From NCBI GenBank assembly GCA_023248395.1, contig JAHFEQ010000001.1:1-38155 (forward strand): 38,155 nt of DNA, given 5' to 3'. Both the position numbers and the translations under genes were made by a program. Positions 8,542 to 20,113 of the stretch are shown one piece after another (the first letter of the stretch is position 1; every line of letters begins with the position of its first letter). Source of the DNA: Nitrospirota bacterium. GTDB lineage: Bacteria; Nitrospirota; 9FT-COMBO-42-15; HDB-SIOI813. The notes beneath the pieces were generated by a model. That model was not told where the DNA came from, made no database searches, and worked only from the letters and a program-made list of their open reading frames with translations.

Positions 8542-9807
8542 ATGGGAAACCAACATAATAATAAGGGAAAAGAAGGCGACATCAAGTGTTCTTTCTGTGG
8601 GAAGAACAGGTCAGAGGTCAAACGGCTAATAGCCGGTCCTACAGTCTATATATGCAATGAATGTGTGGACCTCTGTAATGACATTATTGCTGAGGAATGG
8701 GAGGAAGATAAGGGGAAGGATAGCGTAAAGTTACCAAAGCCTTCAGAGATTAAGGCCATCCTGGATAATTATGTGATCGGTCAGGATCGTGCCAAAAAGA
8801 CATTGGCCGTGGCAGTCCATAATCACTATAAGCGTATATTCTCTGATATCAAGATTATGGATGACATCGAGCTCTCGAAGGGGAACATCCTCCTGATAGG
8901 GCCTTCCGGAACCGGTAAAACACTCCTTGCCCAGACGCTTGCCAGGATCCTGGACGTCCCATTTACAATCGCCGATGCCACCACCCTGACTGAGGCAGGG
9001 TATGTGGGAGAAGACGTCGAGAATATCATATTAAAGCTGCTGCAGGCAGCAGATTATGATGTGGAAAAGGCAGAGCGTGGTATTGTTTATATCGATGAAA
9101 TAGATAAGATCAGCAGGAAGAGTGAGAATCCTTCTATTACGAGGGACGTATCCGGTGAGGGTGTCCAGCAGGCGTTACTCAAAATCATCGAAGGTACCGT
9201 GGCAAGCGTGCCGCCCCAGGGAGGACGCAAGCATCCCCATCAGGAATTTGTCCAGGTGGATACCACCCATATCCTCTTTGTCTGTGGCGGTACATTTGTT
9301 GGCCTTGAGACTATCATCAAGGGGAGGCTCGGTAAAACGTCTATAGGCTTTGGCGCGGATGTAAAGAGCAAGCATGACATGAGGATAGGAGAAGTCCTTT
9401 CTAAAGTGCAGACAGAAGACCTCCTGAAATTCGGTCTCATACCAGAGTTTATAGGCCGCCTGCCTATCGTGGCTACGCTTCATGATCTCGATCATGACGC
9501 CCTGGTAAAGGTATTAACAGAGCCCCGGAATTCCATTGTAAGACAGTACCAGAAACTATTTGCGCTTGAAAAGGTAACCCTGCGGTTTACGGACAGCGCC
9601 GTTCATGCGATAGCCAAAAAGGCCCTTTCTCTTAAAACAGGGGCCCGCGGATTAAGGGCTATTTTGGAAGAGGTCATGCTCGAGCTGATGTATGATATCC
9701 CTTCAACGAAGGACGTTAAAGAGTGTATTATCAACGAGGATGTCATCCTGGGGCATGCAAAGCCTATCCTGATCTACATTAACGAGCAAGAGGCGAAATC
9801 TGCCTGA
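8542..9807 (+). CDS. clpX: ATP-dependent Clp protease ATP-binding subunit ClpX
   Basis: N-terminal zinc-binding [18 protein letters not shown]...ICNECVDLC, Walker A GPSGTGKT, Walker [10 protein letters not shown]. Confidence 0.98.
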   Translation: MGNQHNNKGKEGDIKCSFCGKNRSEVKRLIAGPTVYICNECVDLCNDIIAEEWEEDKGKDSVKLPKPSEIKAILDNYVIGQDRAKKTLAVAVHNHYKRIFSDIKIMDDIELSKGNILLIGPSGTGKTLLAQTLARILDVPFTIADATTLTEAGYVGEDVENIILKLLQAADYDVEKAERGIVYIDEIDKISRKSENPSITRDVSGEGVQQALLKIIEGTVASVPPQGGRKHPHQEFVQVDTTHILFVCGGTFVGLETIIKGRLGKTSIGFGADVKSKHDMRIGEVLSKVQTEDLLKFGLIPEFIGRLPIVATLHDLDHDALVKVLTEPRNSIVRQYQKLFALEKVTLRFTDSAVHAIAKKALSLKTGARGLRAILEEVMLELMYDIPSTKDVKECIINEDVILGHAKPILIYINEQEAKSA

Positions 9808-9881
9808 ACAGTTTTTCCAGTAACTCCTGTTTCCTTTTATTAACTTTTAGCTAATCATATATTTTTTATATTTGATTTTTG

Positions 9882-10664
9882 ATGATTCCTCTCATCCCGG
9901 TAAAAAAGATCATGAGCAGAAAGATTGCTGCAATAGATGCCCATGAGCCTATTGTATCCGCAGCCAAAACGATGAAAGAGTTAAAGACCGGGAGCCTTTT
10001 AGTAACGAGAAATGAAGAACTGGTTGGCATTGTCACGGACGTGGATATGACGAGGAAGGTGTTGGCAGGCGAGGTAGATCAATATGCCACACCCGTCGAA
10101 TATGTGATGAGTTCTCCCTTCTATACCATTGATGTGGAAGATTCAGTGGTAAAGGCAAACGAGTTGATGAGTCAATATAATGTACGCCACTTAGTCGTCA
10201 CAGAGGCTGGCATACCCGCAGGCGTTATATCCGCAAGGGACATCCTGGAACCTATATACGAAGAGGAGGGCGGCATACCCTTCTGGCCCAACCATGCCCT
10301 GAAAGAGATCGCCGCGGCATTCCTTTTAATTGGGCTGATAGCCACTCTTACCCTCCTGTCACCCGCACCGATGCCCCCAAAGGCAGACCCCCTTACCACC
10401 CCGGAGCATATTAAACCGGAATGGTTCTTTCTTGCGGCCTATCAGATATTAAAGGGTGCTGAAATATTAAGATTGTTAGGTGACTGGGCCCCTAAGGTGA
10501 TAGGGATATTCTTTGAGATCGCTTTTGTCATACTCCTCTTTGCAGTCCCCTTCATTGATAAAAATCCTGAAAGGGCCTACCGAAGGCGACCTATAGCAAT
10601 TGGGCTAGGGATACTTTTTTCGCTCATCTTTGTCCTGTTTACAGTCTGGGGGTACATCTCCTGA
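9882..10664 (+). CDS. tandem CBS domains fused to a cytochrome b/b6 C-terminal (subunit IV-like) membrane domain
   Basis: Two CBS repeats (MSRKIAAIDAHEPIVSAAKTMKE...; VMSSPFYTIDVEDSVVKANELMSQYNVRHLVV) followed by IPFWPNHALKEI...PPKADPLTTPEHIKPEWFFLAAYQILK...DKNPERAYRRRP with ~3 TM helices. Confidence 0.88.
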   Translation: MIPLIPVKKIMSRKIAAIDAHEPIVSAAKTMKELKTGSLLVTRNEELVGIVTDVDMTRKVLAGEVDQYATPVEYVMSSPFYTIDVEDSVVKANELMSQYNVRHLVVTEAGIPAGVISARDILEPIYEEEGGIPFWPNHALKEIAAAFLLIGLIATLTLLSPAPMPPKADPLTTPEHIKPEWFFLAAYQILKGAEILRLLGDWAPKVIGIFFEIAFVILLFAVPFIDKNPERAYRRRPIAIGLGILFSLIFVLFTVWGYIS

Positions 10665-10667
10665 GCA

Positions 10668-11381
10668 ATGTCTAATCGTTATCCTTTAATAATCTTCCAG
10701 TATCTTTGTCTCACCATTGCACTCTTGATAGTTTTCAACGCCACTCCTGCTCAATCACAACTCACTGATGTGAATGAGCTTATGACCCTTGGTAAAGAGG
10801 TATATAACTTGAAGGGCTGCGGCAGCTGTCACAAGATAGCAGGGGCAGGGGGGGATCTCGGGCCAGACCTGACCAACGAGGGGAATATCATCTCCCACGA
10901 TACGACGTGGCATAAAAAGCATCTCCTCGATCCGCAGTCCGTAGTCCCCGGTTCAACAATGCCAAAGATCGACTTGTCTGACCGTGAAATAGTTGCCCTT
11001 ACAGTATTGATACAGGGCTTAAAGAGCGAGGAGCTCCCCAGGGATGTTGAAGGCGCAATAAAGATGGCCCATGAAAGGCTTGATGAGGCCAGAAAAGGGA
11101 TAGATGAGATCAAAAAGAGTGGTTTCAATGTAGACAATCTTGAAGTTAAATATGTCCAGGGCTGGACACACCTTGAGACAATCAATAATATGATCTATAC
11201 ACACAACCTGACAGGGGTCTATAAAGAGACCGAAGAGGCAATCCATATTGCAAAAGAGATCATGCAGGATGTATTATCCTATAATAAAGCGCTCGAACAC
11301 AGGGTCATGCAGACGATCATTTTTATCGTGTTAATGGTTATAATCGTGGTACTTTTATTTGTAAAGCTCCTGATAGTGTAA
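10668..11381 (+). CDS. membrane-anchored monoheme c-type cytochrome
   Basis: Signal peptide, one CxxCH (GCGSCHKIAGAGGDLGPDLTNEG) with distal Met region (PGSTMPKIDLS), helical domain, C-terminal TM anchor. Confidence 0.88.
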   Translation: MSNRYPLIIFQYLCLTIALLIVFNATPAQSQLTDVNELMTLGKEVYNLKGCGSCHKIAGAGGDLGPDLTNEGNIISHDTTWHKKHLLDPQSVVPGSTMPKIDLSDREIVALTVLIQGLKSEELPRDVEGAIKMAHERLDEARKGIDEIKKSGFNVDNLEVKYVQGWTHLETINNMIYTHNLTGVYKETEEAIHIAKEIMQDVLSYNKALEHRVMQTIIFIVLMVIIVVLLFVKLLIV

Positions 11382-11487
11382 AATCAAAGATAATTCTTCC
11401 AGGAGCTTATTTCATAAATTTATTTTTATATTGTTATATGTATTTTTGATTTTTTATCTTTAATTTTTTATTTAATCTGGATAGCCC

Positions 11488-12495
11488 ATGAGAAAAATAG
11501 AGATATGTGCTCCGGCAGGAAACCTGCCTTCCCTCAAGGCGGCTGTAGATAGCGGAGCGGATGCCGTGTACATGGGATTTTCAGGGGATACGAACCTTAG
11601 AAACTTCCCTGCCCTCAATTTCACAGAAGATGAGGTCTATAAGGCCATCCAATATGCCCATAGCAAAGACAAGAAGGTCTTTATTACAGTAAACTCCTAT
11701 CCTCAGGAGAGAGAGCTTCCCCTCGCATACGGTGTTGCTGATAAGGCCTATCACTTTGGTGCAGATGCTGTAATCGCCTCTGATATAGCCGTCTTATCCT
11801 ATATTAAAAAGAACCATCCGGGAAAGAGGGTCCATCTCTCGGTTCAGGCAAGCGCCTCGAATGTCCAGGCCATAGAGTTCTATCGCAGGCATTTCGGGAT
11901 AAAGAGGGTAGTGCTTCCGAGGGTCCTTACCATTGATGAGATACGGGCCTTAAGAAAGGAGACAGATGTCGAGATAGAGGTATTTGCACTGGGCCTCCTC
12001 TGTATTAATAGTGAGGGACAATGTTTTCTCTCTTCCTATATTACCCGTGAGTCTATTAACACCTATGGGGCATGCTCCCATCCAAAATTTATTGACTTTG
12101 TCCAGGATGATCATGACGATAGTCTCAAAATATTCTCAAATGGGGTATTGTTGAATAAATATTCTCCAGCAGAAGAGGTGGCATACCCAACCCCGTGTAA
12201 GGGGAAATATTATAATAGGGCAACCGGTCAGCTTAATAATGCCATACAGGACCCTGAATCACTGAATGTCCTTGAAATCCTGCCAGAGATTATCCATGCA
12301 GGGGTAGATTCCATAAAGATTGAAGGCAGGCAACGCAGCAGGACCTATGTGGAACAGGTGGTCCGTACCTTTCGGGAGGCGGTGGATAATTATTATAAAA
12401 GCGGGAGTTGTAAGATAGACCGCTCTAAAGTGCAAAATATTCAGTCACTGTTTGAGGGTCTTGCACCCAGTTATGGATGTTATAAAGGAAAATGA
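11488..12495 (+). CDS. ubiU: U32 family peptidase-like protein, UbiU-type
   Basis: MRKIEICAPAGNLPSLKAAVDSGADAVYMGF; candidate Fe-S cysteines in LLCINSEGQCFLSSYITRESINTYGACSHP...PTPCKGKYYN. Confidence 0.8.
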   Translation: MRKIEICAPAGNLPSLKAAVDSGADAVYMGFSGDTNLRNFPALNFTEDEVYKAIQYAHSKDKKVFITVNSYPQERELPLAYGVADKAYHFGADAVIASDIAVLSYIKKNHPGKRVHLSVQASASNVQAIEFYRRHFGIKRVVLPRVLTIDEIRALRKETDVEIEVFALGLLCINSEGQCFLSSYITRESINTYGACSHPKFIDFVQDDHDDSLKIFSNGVLLNKYSPAEEVAYPTPCKGKYYNRATGQLNNAIQDPESLNVLEILPEIIHAGVDSIKIEGRQRSRTYVEQVVRTFREAVDNYYKSGSCKIDRSKVQNIQSLFEGLAPSYGCYKGK

Positions 12496-13418
12496 AAATC
12501 ACCCTCGGTCCAATCCCTTTTCTATGGGATGAAGATAAGATCCTCTCTTTCTACAAAGAGATCGCAACTTCACCTGTATCTGTCGTTTATATTGGGGATG
12601 TCATCTGCAGCAAACGTTTTATCCCCGGGATCGATGCCATAGAGACGATTGGCCGGATGCTGCTTGATGCAGGGAAGGAGGTTGTGATCTCAACCTTAGG
12701 CCTGATTACAACCAGAGAAGAACTTGACTTCATAGAGGCGTTATGCAGGCTTCCCTTTACCATAGAGGCCAACAACATCGGGGTACTCAACACCTGTTCA
12801 GGTAAGGAGATCATTGGCGGACCTCATCTTGCCATATACAATGCCCCAACTGCAAAATTCCTTGCGGATCTTGGCATACAGAGGATTGTCTTTATGCCTG
12901 AGTTAAATAAGCCGGCTATAGAATCTATCTCTTTGTCTGTCCCTTCTCTTGAAAAGGAGATCATCGTATTCGGCAATCTTCCCCTCGCATTCTCATGGAG
13001 GTGCTATACAGCCCGTGCGATCGGCCTTTCAAAGGCAAATTGCGCTATTGTCTGTAAAAAATACCCTGAGGGTATGCCGCTTGAAACGATGGATGGGATG
13101 CCCCTGTTCAATATCAATGGCACACAGCTTATGAGCGCAAAAAAGGTCTGCATGGTCGGGTCACTTGATAGTTTAGAGGCACTCGGGATAGAGTATCTCC
13201 GGATAATCCCTCAGGCCAGGAACACTTCAGACGTTATTGGCATCTTCAATAAGGCCATAGAAGGTGTCCTTTCTTACCCGGAGACCCGTGAGGCCCTGAA
13301 AAGATACGCACCTGAGGGGATGAGTAATGGCTGGTTCTATGGGCAGGCAGGGTGGGAGTATGTTGACAACGAATCTATTAAGACTGGTCCCGAACAGGCT
13401 ACACAACATTATATTTAG
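12492..13418 (+). CDS. ubiV: U32 family peptidase-like protein, UbiV-type
   Basis: ATGA overlap with ubiU. Cys pattern GDVICSKRF ... GNLPLAFSWRCYTARAIGLSKANCAIVCKKYPEG as in UbiV; LFNINGTQLMSAKKVCM. Confidence 0.8.
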   Translation: MKITLGPIPFLWDEDKILSFYKEIATSPVSVVYIGDVICSKRFIPGIDAIETIGRMLLDAGKEVVISTLGLITTREELDFIEALCRLPFTIEANNIGVLNTCSGKEIIGGPHLAIYNAPTAKFLADLGIQRIVFMPELNKPAIESISLSVPSLEKEIIVFGNLPLAFSWRCYTARAIGLSKANCAIVCKKYPEGMPLETMDGMPLFNINGTQLMSAKKVCMVGSLDSLEALGIEYLRIIPQARNTSDVIGIFNKAIEGVLSYPETREALKRYAPEGMSNGWFYGQAGWEYVDNESIKTGPEQATQHYI

Positions 13419-13734
13419 GATCCTCGTTGATAAGACGATCAACAGGAATCCCGCGGTCTGTCAGAGACTGCAGGAGATCAAGGGGAAGGTATTTCTTTTA
13501 GAGGCCTCTGATATCCGTAGAAACTACTCCTTTTATGTAGATGATGGACGAATGATAGTGGATTTCGAGGGAAAAAGAAAGCCTGATGTGGTGATGCAGG
13601 GGAATTTTGATACCTTCCTAAGTCTCTTTCTCCGTAAGGCGGATGCGGATAGCCTCTTCTTTTCAAGAAGGCTTGTCATCAAGGGGGATGTAAAGACCTC
13701 CGTGTTTTTTAAGAACCTCCTTGAGCATCTATAG
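13360..13734 (+). CDS. ubiT: SCP2 sterol-binding domain protein, UbiT-like
   Basis: MLTTNLLRLVPNRLHNIIFRILVDKTIN...KGKVFLLEASDIRRNYSFYVDDGRMIVDFEGKRKPDVVMQGNFDTFLSLFLRKADADSLFFSRRLVIKGD. Overlaps the ubiV 3' end. Confidence 0.78.
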   Translation: MLTTNLLRLVPNRLHNIIFRILVDKTINRNPAVCQRLQEIKGKVFLLEASDIRRNYSFYVDDGRMIVDFEGKRKPDVVMQGNFDTFLSLFLRKADADSLFFSRRLVIKGDVKTSVFFKNLLEHL

Positions 13735-13736
13735 TC

Positions 13737-14570
13737 TTATTCAACTCTCCTTTCCTTTCCCACCGTAAGCGCCAATATATCGCCTGCAACCTCCTCTACC
13801 GCCCTGTTTGTAACATTGATCAGAGGCCATCTATTTTTCCTGAAGAGATTCTTGCTGTAATCCACCTCCTGAGTGACATGATCCATGTCCGCATAAGACG
13901 ACAGCTCTTGCCCAAGATGCCGGAGCCGGGCCTTGCGTATGTGCGTCAACTTTTCCGGATCTATGGTAAGTCCCACGATCTTTCGCTGGTCCATAAGAAA
14001 TAACTCCTGAGGGAGCGGGATATCCAGGACTATAGGGATATTTGCAATCTTCCACCCCTCTTTTGCAAGATAGATACTCAGCGGGGTCTTTGTGGTCCTT
14101 GAAACCCCTAACAAAACGATATCCGCCTCCACCATGGTGCGAAGGTTCTGACCATCATCATGTTTGACAGTAAAATCGATGGCCTCAATACGCCTGAAGT
14201 ATAAATCATCTATCTTGTGGAGGAGACCTGGTTTGGCCTGGGGGGACTTGCCAAGATACAGCGAAAAGGTTTCAAGCAGGGGACCAATGATATCGATCGT
14301 AAGGATCTGGAATTTGTGAGCCTCTTCGTTAAGCACCCTTCGCAACCGGTCAGAGACCAATGTGTATACGATAAGTCCCCTGACCTCCGCCACCTCTTTT
14401 ACAGTGCTGCGGATGTGCTCATCGGTCCTCACATGGCCAATCTTTGATATGACAACATCCTTTTTCCTGAACTGTGATAGCGCTGCAAGCGTAACAGTTT
14501 CGGCCGTCTCACCCGTCGAGTCAGAGAGGACATAGATATGATATTCAGCCTTCTTGATCTCGTCTGACAT
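13737..14570 (-). CDS. ppsR: pyruvate,phosphate dikinase / PEP synthase regulatory protein (DUF299)
   Basis: YHIYVLSDSTGETAETVTLAALSQF, GVSRTTKTPLSIYLA, KIVGLTIDPEKLTHIRKARL. Confidence 0.92.
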   Translation of the reverse strand: MSDEIKKAEYHIYVLSDSTGETAETVTLAALSQFRKKDVVISKIGHVRTDEHIRSTVKEVAEVRGLIVYTLVSDRLRRVLNEEAHKFQILTIDIIGPLLETFSLYLGKSPQAKPGLLHKIDDLYFRRIEAIDFTVKHDDGQNLRTMVEADIVLLGVSRTTKTPLSIYLAKEGWKIANIPIVLDIPLPQELFLMDQRKIVGLTIDPEKLTHIRKARLRHLGQELSSYADMDHVTQEVDYSKNLFRKNRWPLINVTNRAVEEVAGDILALTVGKERRVE

Positions 14571-14618
14571 AGCCTTTATTATAGTCGAAGTAGCGAGCCA
14601 TGGCAAATTCCCCACATT

Positions 14619-14646
14619 ATTCCCCCTCCCCCTCGGGAGGGGGAAT
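14619..14646. repeat. perfect 12-bp-arm palindrome between divergent genes
   Basis: attccccctccc-cctc-gggagggggaat. Confidence 0.8.
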
Positions 14647-14695
14647 CCAAATTATCCTTGCTAAAAGCCGGCGCAGTTATGCTATATTATTTCCC

Positions 14696-15430
14696 ATGCA
14701 AACTCAGATCATTTTTCCGTTAGACTTCTCCGATTTGAAACAGGCACTGAGGTATGTAGGCCTGCTAAAAGATCATATAACTATCTTCAAGATTGGCCTT
14801 GAACTTTTTGTAAATAGCGGCCCTGAGGGTGTAAGGGAGGTATTGGCTGCTGGTGGAAAGGGGATCTTCTTGGATCTGAAATTCCATGACATCCCGGAAA
14901 CAGTCCGCCGTGCGCTAAAGAGCCCATTGATGGAAAAGGTAGAGTTCATTACCGTTCATACAGCGGATGGGCCTGGCATATTATCGGCTGCTGTGGAGAG
15001 TGTATCTCCTGAGACAAAGATTCTGGGGGTCACTGTGCTAACCAGTCTAAGTAAGGCAGAGCTTCATAAGATCCTTCTCCTCAAAGAGGATATTACGATG
15101 TGCGAACTCGTTATACACAGGGCAAAGATGGCAAAGGATGCAGGTTGCGCCGGGATAGTATGCTCAGGGCTTGAGATATCTGACATAAAGGAGCACTTCG
15201 GAACAGAGCTTATTACAGTCGTCCCGGGAGTTCGACCTCTCTGGTCCCTCGTGGAAGGGGATGACCAGAGGAGGATTGTCACCCCCCGTGATGCGGCTAC
15301 TAAGGGAGTGGATTATATCGTAGTGGGTCGTCCCATCAGAGATGCAAAGGACCCCGTGGAGGCGACAGAAAAGATTTTGGATGAGATAGAAGGGACGGCA
15401 AACCTTAATTTACCACGAAATATACCTTAG
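14696..15430 (+). CDS. pyrF: orotidine-5'-phosphate decarboxylase
   Basis: IIFPLDFSDLKQALRYVGLL...KIGLELFVNSGP...IFLDLKFHDIPETV...VVPGVRP...DYIVVGRPIRDAKDP. Confidence 0.95.
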   Translation: MQTQIIFPLDFSDLKQALRYVGLLKDHITIFKIGLELFVNSGPEGVREVLAAGGKGIFLDLKFHDIPETVRRALKSPLMEKVEFITVHTADGPGILSAAVESVSPETKILGVTVLTSLSKAELHKILLLKEDITMCELVIHRAKMAKDAGCAGIVCSGLEISDIKEHFGTELITVVPGVRPLWSLVEGDDQRRIVTPRDAATKGVDYIVVGRPIRDAKDPVEATEKILDEIEGTANLNLPRNIP

Positions 15431-15599
15431 CCTTCATCGCGTAGATAAGCCCGTTGCACTTGGTGCATGGAGGAAGGGCAACAGGGTGCTCTCCCTTGAG
15501 ATTAGACTTGGGGTTCATGTCTGCACAAAAATTGCAATATAATTCATCAGTAAAAAATATCTCTTCAATTTCATTTTCATGAACTGCCGGTCTGTGCAT
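15405..15599 (-). CDS. small zinc-ribbon-like hypothetical protein
   Basis: 64 aa with CNFC...CTKC spacing; 26-bp convergent overlap with pyrF. Confidence 0.5.
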   Translation of the reverse strand: MHRPAVHENEIEEIFFTDELYCNFCADMNPKSNLKGEHPVALPPCTKCNGLIYAMKAKVYFVVN

Positions 15600-15687
15600 T
15601 GCGCCTCCTGAAATTTAGGAATGATTCATGTGCCGTGTTACGCCTATTCTATCGGATATAGCCACAGCCTTCTTTAATAGGGTGAAC

Positions 15688-16386
15688 TTACCTGGAAAAG
15701 AAATTATCGTAGAAGAGTTCTGCGTGATGATTCAGGCGATTAATATTTTTAGTAGTATCCTTGATTATCCTGTCAGGGTCAGTATAATCCAGCGATGACA
15801 GCTCATCCTGATATTCTGACATCCATTGTCTGATCATCTCTTCTGTTACCTCCAGGTGAAACTGAAGACCATAGACCTTTTCTCCTATTCTATAGGCCTG
15901 ATTCCGAAAGAGCGCTGAACTTGCAATATGTGCTGCTCCCTCAGGGATGTCAAATGTATCCCCATGCCACTGAAATACTGTAAGCTTTTCAGAGAACCCC
16001 TTAAAGGCCGGGTCCTGCCCTCCGTCGGATGTCAGGTTTAACTCATACCATCCAATCTCCTTTTGGGTCCCCTTTCTGACCTTCGCATGACAGGCCTTTG
16101 CAATTAATTGGCCGCCAAGACATATCCCGAGTATGGGAATACTCCTCTCTATCCCTCTTTTTATAAGGCTGTCTTCATCCTTCAGATAGGGGTATTTATC
16201 TTCTTCATATACATTCATTGGACCGCCGAGTATTATGAACCCTGAATATCGTTCAAGGTCCTTAGGAACGGGCTCCCCATCAAACAGCCTGACATACCTG
16301 TGTCCTATCCCTCTCCGGGACATTGCGGGTCCAATTGTCCCAAGGTCTTCGCAACCTATATGCTGCAGGACAAGAAATTCTGACAA
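15688..16386 (-). CDS. class I glutamine amidotransferase (GMP synthase GATase-like)
   Basis: GFIILGGPMNVYEEDKYPYL, ILGICLGGQLIAKACHAKV, VYGLQFHLEVTEEMI. Confidence 0.92.
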   Translation of the reverse strand: MSEFLVLQHIGCEDLGTIGPAMSRRGIGHRYVRLFDGEPVPKDLERYSGFIILGGPMNVYEEDKYPYLKDEDSLIKRGIERSIPILGICLGGQLIAKACHAKVRKGTQKEIGWYELNLTSDGGQDPAFKGFSEKLTVFQWHGDTFDIPEGAAHIASSALFRNQAYRIGEKVYGLQFHLEVTEEMIRQWMSEYQDELSSLDYTDPDRIIKDTTKNINRLNHHAELFYDNFFSR

Positions 16387-16398
16387 GGTTTCCTCCTG

Positions 16399-16944
16399 TT
16401 ATAGCGTGGCTAAAGGCTCTTTTAGCGTTATCCCGAATTTTTGATGCTTAAAGGGGTGGACCGATGGAAATTTCTGGAATAGCCATCCCTTAAAGAGCTC
16501 TTTTCCATCCTCTGTGATTAACACATGGATGGCCGGATTTAGAAGTTCAGAGGTTTCTGTTGTATAAATATTGCCATCTATTTTCAAATCAGGAAGAAAC
16601 TCTTCCACCTGAACCTCGATCTTACTACCAGGAATAGTAAACCTTCCACTAAGTCGGACAGGGTAATCTTTAGCAGCCGTGGTCTCCTTGTCTATCACCA
16701 TCAGTACCACGCCCTTCCACTTTGATTTAATATCGTCGGGGACGATGACCTTCATCTCTTCTGTGGCAGGCATTTGTATATCCCCATGTCCAGACATCGG
16801 AGGCATCCCGCTTTCAGGCGTCATGGACTGCTGTTCCCGTGCAGGTGGTGGTGGTGCAGGGGCCTCTTTCTTTGTACAGGAGACAAGGCCGGCTATAAAA
16901 ATAAGTAATACTGCGAATGGAATCGAAAGTTTATACATCTTCAA
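16399..16944 (-). CDS. hypothetical lipoprotein
   Basis: Signal peptide with lipobox-like FIAGLVSC|TKKEAPAPPPP. Confidence 0.7.
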   Translation of the reverse strand: MKMYKLSIPFAVLLIFIAGLVSCTKKEAPAPPPPAREQQSMTPESGMPPMSGHGDIQMPATEEMKVIVPDDIKSKWKGVVLMVIDKETTAAKDYPVRLSGRFTIPGSKIEVQVEEFLPDLKIDGNIYTTETSELLNPAIHVLITEDGKELFKGWLFQKFPSVHPFKHQKFGITLKEPLATL

Positions 16945-16974
16945 TTGCTTTATTTACCTCCTTCGCAATTTTAT

Positions 16975-17068
<94 letters not shown>

Positions 17069-17079
17069 GGTATTTTAAA

Positions 17080-17131
17080 AACAGTTTAAACCGTTCAAAC
17101 CGTTTAAACGGCTTGAACGGTTTAAACTGTT
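17080..17131. repeat. 52-bp near-perfect palindrome with three GTTTAAAC cores
   Basis: AACAGTTTAAACCGTTCAA-A-CCGTTTAAACGG-C-TTGAACGGTTTAAACTGTT; 19-bp outer arms are exact reverse complements and the centre is a 12-bp palindrome. Confidence 0.9.
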
Positions 17132-17136
17132 ACTCA

Positions 17137-17223
17137 TGGCGGAGGGGGTAGGATTCGAACCCACGGTGCTCATCGCACAACGGTTTTCAAGACCGCCACC
17201 TTCAACCACTCGGTCACCCCTCC
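17137..17223 (-). tRNA. tRNA-Ser(TGA)
   Basis: Reverse strand GGAGGGGTGACCGAGTGGTTGAAGGTG...CTTGAAA anticodon loop, GTGGGTTCGAATCCTAC, CCCCTCCGCCA. Confidence 0.95.
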
Positions 17224-17350
17224 ACTGTGATGCTGAAAAGTGTCCATCTGCGGCGTCAGGACTGCGGATTTGAGCCTCAACGTACAGGAAGTACGTCTCG
17301 GATCAAATCCTTGTCCTTCCTTGCACCTGGACACTTTTGAGCATCACAGT
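17224..17350. repeat. long imperfect inverted repeat (MITE/REP-like hairpin)
   Basis: ACTGTGATGCTgAAAAGTGTCCA at the left against the reverse complement of TGGACACTTTTgAGCATCACAGT at the right, with inner complementary GGATTTGA.../...TCAAATCC and ACGTAC-aggaa-GTACGT apex. Confidence 0.85.
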
Positions 17351-17381
17351 GCAACATCGAACCTTCTGCCAAAATTATGTA

Positions 17382-20113
<2,732 letters not shown>

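Noticed and set aside
8149-8556. 135-aa minus-strand ORF within clpP
   Set aside because: Shadow ORF of clpP.
17080-17131. Functional link between the GTTTAAAC palindrome and the PmeII-like endonuclease in the window
   Set aside because: GTTTAAAC is the PmeI site, but the recognition sequence of this endonuclease cannot be deduced; the link would be name-based coincidence.
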